Assembly (NCBI RefSeq): GCF_013410115.1
Contig: NZ_JACCCV010000001.1
Coordinates: forward strand, 2,418,001-2,482,000
Direction: 5' to 3'
Origin: Tunturiibacter gelidiferens
GTDB lineage: Bacteria; Acidobacteriota; Terriglobia; Terriglobales; Acidobacteriaceae
Length of the DNA stretch: 64,000 bases
Position numbers and translations under genes: made by a program. Of the stretch, positions 62,277-64,000 are shown one piece after another. The notes below the pieces were generated by a model. That model was not told where the DNA came from, did not search any database, and saw only the letters and a list, made by a program, of their open reading frames with translations. Position 1 is the first letter of the stretch; the number at the start of each line of letters is the position of its first letter.

Positions 62277-63731
62277 GTGAAAGTCTCAAAGAGTCTTAAA
62301 ATCTGGTTTGTTACAGGCAGTCAACACCTTTATGGAAAAGAGGCGCTCACGCAAGTAGCGAATAACTCAAGAGAGATCGCCGGTTCCCTCAACGCCGGAT
62401 CTGTCATTCCCTACGAGATCTTTCATAAACCGACGGTAACAACTTCCGAAGAGGTTAAAGCTCTCTGCCGGGAAGCAAACGCCGATGAAACCTGCCTTGG
62501 TCTCGTGCTTTGGATGCATACCTTCTCGCCGGCGAAGATGTGGATCGCCGGCCTGATTGCGCTCAACAAGCCGATCCTGCACCTTCACACGCAGTTTAAT
62601 CTCGCTTTGCCTTGGTCTTCCATCGACATGGATTTCATGAATCTCCATCAGGCTGCGCATGGAGACCGCGAATTTGGCTTCATCACGGCACGATTGAAGT
62701 TGGCCCGGAAGGTGGTCGTAGGTTTCTGGCAGGATCCCGATACGGTGCTTGAGATCGCCGCCTGGACGAGAGCGGCTGCGGGCTGGCATGAATCGCAAAG
62801 TCTGAAAGTCGCTCGCTTCGGGGACAATATGCGGGAAGTCGCAGTCACCGAAGGTGACAAAGTCGCGGCTCAAGCCCAGCTGGGATACAGCGTGAATGGT
62901 TACGGAGTCGCCGATCTCGTCGATAGGATTCAACAGAGCTCCGAGACGGAGGTGGCAAAACTTGTAGATGCCTACCGCGAAGATTACTCCATTGCCAAAG
63001 AGCATGATCGTCCGGAGGCTCTGCGCGCTGCTGCAAGAATCGAGCTGGGACTTCGCGGCTTTCTGACCGAGGGCGGCTTCGGTGCGTTCACCGATACCTT
63101 TCAGGATCTGCATGGCCTCGACCAACTGCCCGGCATCGCAGTTCAGCGTCTGATGGCGGATGGATTCGGTTTCGCTGGAGAAGGGGATTGGAAGACAGCC
63201 GCGTTGGTACGTACCATGAAGGTTATGGCCCTAGGCCTACCTGGAGGCACCTCCTTCATGGAGGATTACACCTACGATTTCAGCGGCACGCCCAAGGTCT
63301 TGGGTTCGCATATGCTCGAGATCTGTCCTTCCATCGCAGCTGGGAAGCCATCTCTGGAGGTGCACCCGTTAGGAATCGGAGGCAAGGCCGATCCTGTCCG
63401 GCTCGTCTTTACTGCTCCCCCTGGTCCTGCCGTCGTCACCTCTCTCGTTGATATGGGCGATCGTTTCCGAATGATCGTCAACGAGGTGGACGTGATCCAG
63501 CCTGAGCAGCCGCTTCCGAAGCTGCCAGTAGCACGTGCCGTATGGGTGCCTAGACCAAGTCTCAAAATTGCTGCTGCAGCCTGGATCTATGCGGGAGGAG
63601 CCCATCACACAGGCTTTAGTCAGGCCCTTACTCTCGAACACCTTGAAGACTTTGCAGAGATTGCAGGCATCGAGCTGGTCATCATCGACTCGGAGACTCG
63701 CATACGAGACTTCCGCAGCCAAATCCGGTAA
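62277..63731 (+). CDS. araA: L-arabinose isomerase
   Basis: A 484-residue enzyme converting L-arabinose to L-ribulose. It starts at GTG 62277 behind GGGGGAG, reading [20 protein letters not shown], the family N terminus. Manganese-site residues are visible: Glu in [11 protein letters not shown], Glu in FMEDYTYDF, His in [10 protein letters not shown] and His in GGAHHTGFS. Length is close to the Escherichia coli enzyme (500). Together with araB and araD it completes conversion of arabinose to xylulose 5-phosphate. It has its own promoter and operator-like site in the 131-nt gap after araD. Confidence 0.97.
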   Translation: MKVSKSLKIWFVTGSQHLYGKEALTQVANNSREIAGSLNAGSVIPYEIFHKPTVTTSEEVKALCREANADETCLGLVLWMHTFSPAKMWIAGLIALNKPILHLHTQFNLALPWSSIDMDFMNLHQAAHGDREFGFITARLKLARKVVVGFWQDPDTVLEIAAWTRAAAGWHESQSLKVARFGDNMREVAVTEGDKVAAQAQLGYSVNGYGVADLVDRIQQSSETEVAKLVDAYREDYSIAKEHDRPEALRAAARIELGLRGFLTEGGFGAFTDTFQDLHGLDQLPGIAVQRLMADGFGFAGEGDWKTAALVRTMKVMALGLPGGTSFMEDYTYDFSGTPKVLGSHMLEICPSIAAGKPSLEVHPLGIGGKADPVRLVFTAPPGPAVVTSLVDMGDRFRMIVNEVDVIQPEQPLPKLPVARAVWVPRPSLKIAAAAWIYAGGAHHTGFSQALTLEHLEDFAEIAGIELVIIDSETRIRDFRSQIR

Positions 63732-63759
63732 GCGATTTTTGAGTCTCTGATCGCCCAGG

Positions 63760-63792
63760 GCTCCTAGCGGAGCTTGTCTTCTGAAAGACAAG
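63760..63792. terminator. Two overlapping hairpins after araA
   Basis: GCTCC-TAGC-GGAGC (63760-63773) and CTTGTCTT-CTGA-AAGACAAG (63773-63792) share one base. They lie 29 nt after the araA stop and 43 nt before the next gene. The first is followed by TTGTCTT, so a weak terminator is possible. Alternatively they form an attenuator-like pair for the LacI gene. Confidence 0.4.
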
Positions 63793-63834
63793 GATCGTGG
63801 CGTAGAGTACTAACGTAGACGGAGGCTTACTGAC

Positions 63835-64000
63835 TTGCCCGCATCGAAGAGCATCTCTCGGCTGAAAACACCTATCCCAGCATCCTCCAAAGGGACCAAA
63901 CGGGGCATCCACGCTGTTGCGGAGCGTGCTGGCGTTTCTATCGCAACGGTCTCAAGAGTAATGAATGGCGTCACAAACGTCGATGCAAAGCTCGCGCGTA
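63835..64000 (+). CDS. LacI-family regulator, 3' end beyond the window
   Basis: Starts at TTG 63835 with GGAGG 10 nt upstream. 55 residues are visible: a basic leader of about 25 residues (rather long for the family), then the helix-turn-helix IHAVAERAGVSIATVSRVMNGV. The effector domain is outside the window. Its position right after araA makes it a strong candidate for the arabinose repressor that binds the AAAGCTTTTC sites at 57586 and 62193. No ATG is available upstream of the helix-turn-helix, so the TTG start is likely. Confidence 0.85.
   Translation, partial: MPASKSISRLKTPIPASSKGTKRGIHAVAERAGVSIATVSRVMNGVTNVDAKLAR

Noticed and set aside
1..64000. CRISPR arrays, insertion sequences, prophage or plasmid genes, rRNA and tRNA genes
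   Set aside because: I saw no regularly spaced repeats, transposase or integrase motifs, phage structural genes or RNA genes anywhere in the window.

Overview
The window looks like a chromosomal segment of an acidobacterium (class Terriglobia, Acidobacteriaceae-like). The indicators are a large TonB-dependent receptor with an N-terminal carboxypeptidase-regulatory-like domain, many FG-GAP/ASPIC-UnbV (CRTAC1-type) secreted proteins, TPR proteins, Planctomycetes-type DUF1549/DUF1553 cytochromes paired with DUF1501, multihaem cytochromes fused to TPRs, and plant-polysaccharide hydrolases under LacI-type regulators. This taxonomic placement is inference from gene content.

Region 1 (1-10823) is a nitrogen-scavenging locus. 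A leftward operon (beta-propeller protein, two DUF1989 subunits, a biotin-dependent urea/guanidine carboxylase and an allophanate hydrolase running off the left edge) faces a rightward ABC importer. This is the gene set now known for guanidine breakdown: carboxylation, deimination to allophanate, then hydrolysis to ammonia and CO2. I found no guanidine riboswitch in the divergent spacer. Region 2 (10820-16505) starts inside the last ABC gene (ATGA overlap) and encodes a tri-haem PSD1-type cytochrome, a Tat-exported DUF1501 protein, a free-standing CuA domain and a cytochrome c lipoprotein carrying a 1-nt frameshift. About 1.5 kb without convincing genes follows (16506-18078).

Region 3 (18079-21651) holds a LacI regulator convergent with a GH2 glycosidase. 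Region 4 (21922-49687) is a large block of secreted proteins: TPR proteins, four CRTAC1-type proteins (one fused to a cysteine-less redoxin and TPRs), TonB-dependent receptors, a phosphatase-fold protein with an unrecognised partner, and two multihaem-cytochrome/TPR fusions. Within it, 37732-45887 is partly decayed: an N-terminally deleted receptor with an amber stop, a frameshifted TPR gene and a CRTAC1 gene with two in-frame ambers lie beside an intact cytochrome gene and intact paralogues.

Region 5 (49842-64000) is a pectin side-chain and L-sugar catabolism cluster: LacI regulator, GH29 fucosidase, truncated aldo/keto reductase, L-rhamnose mutarotase, GH51 arabinofuranosidase, tagaturonate epimerase (uxaE), then araB, a sodium/solute symporter, a small membrane protein, araD, araA and the start of another LacI regulator. 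Two good sigma-70-type promoters, before araB and before araA, each carry a related AAAGCTTTTC operator at the expected transcription start. Local repressor control of both transcription units is therefore the best-supported regulatory inference here.
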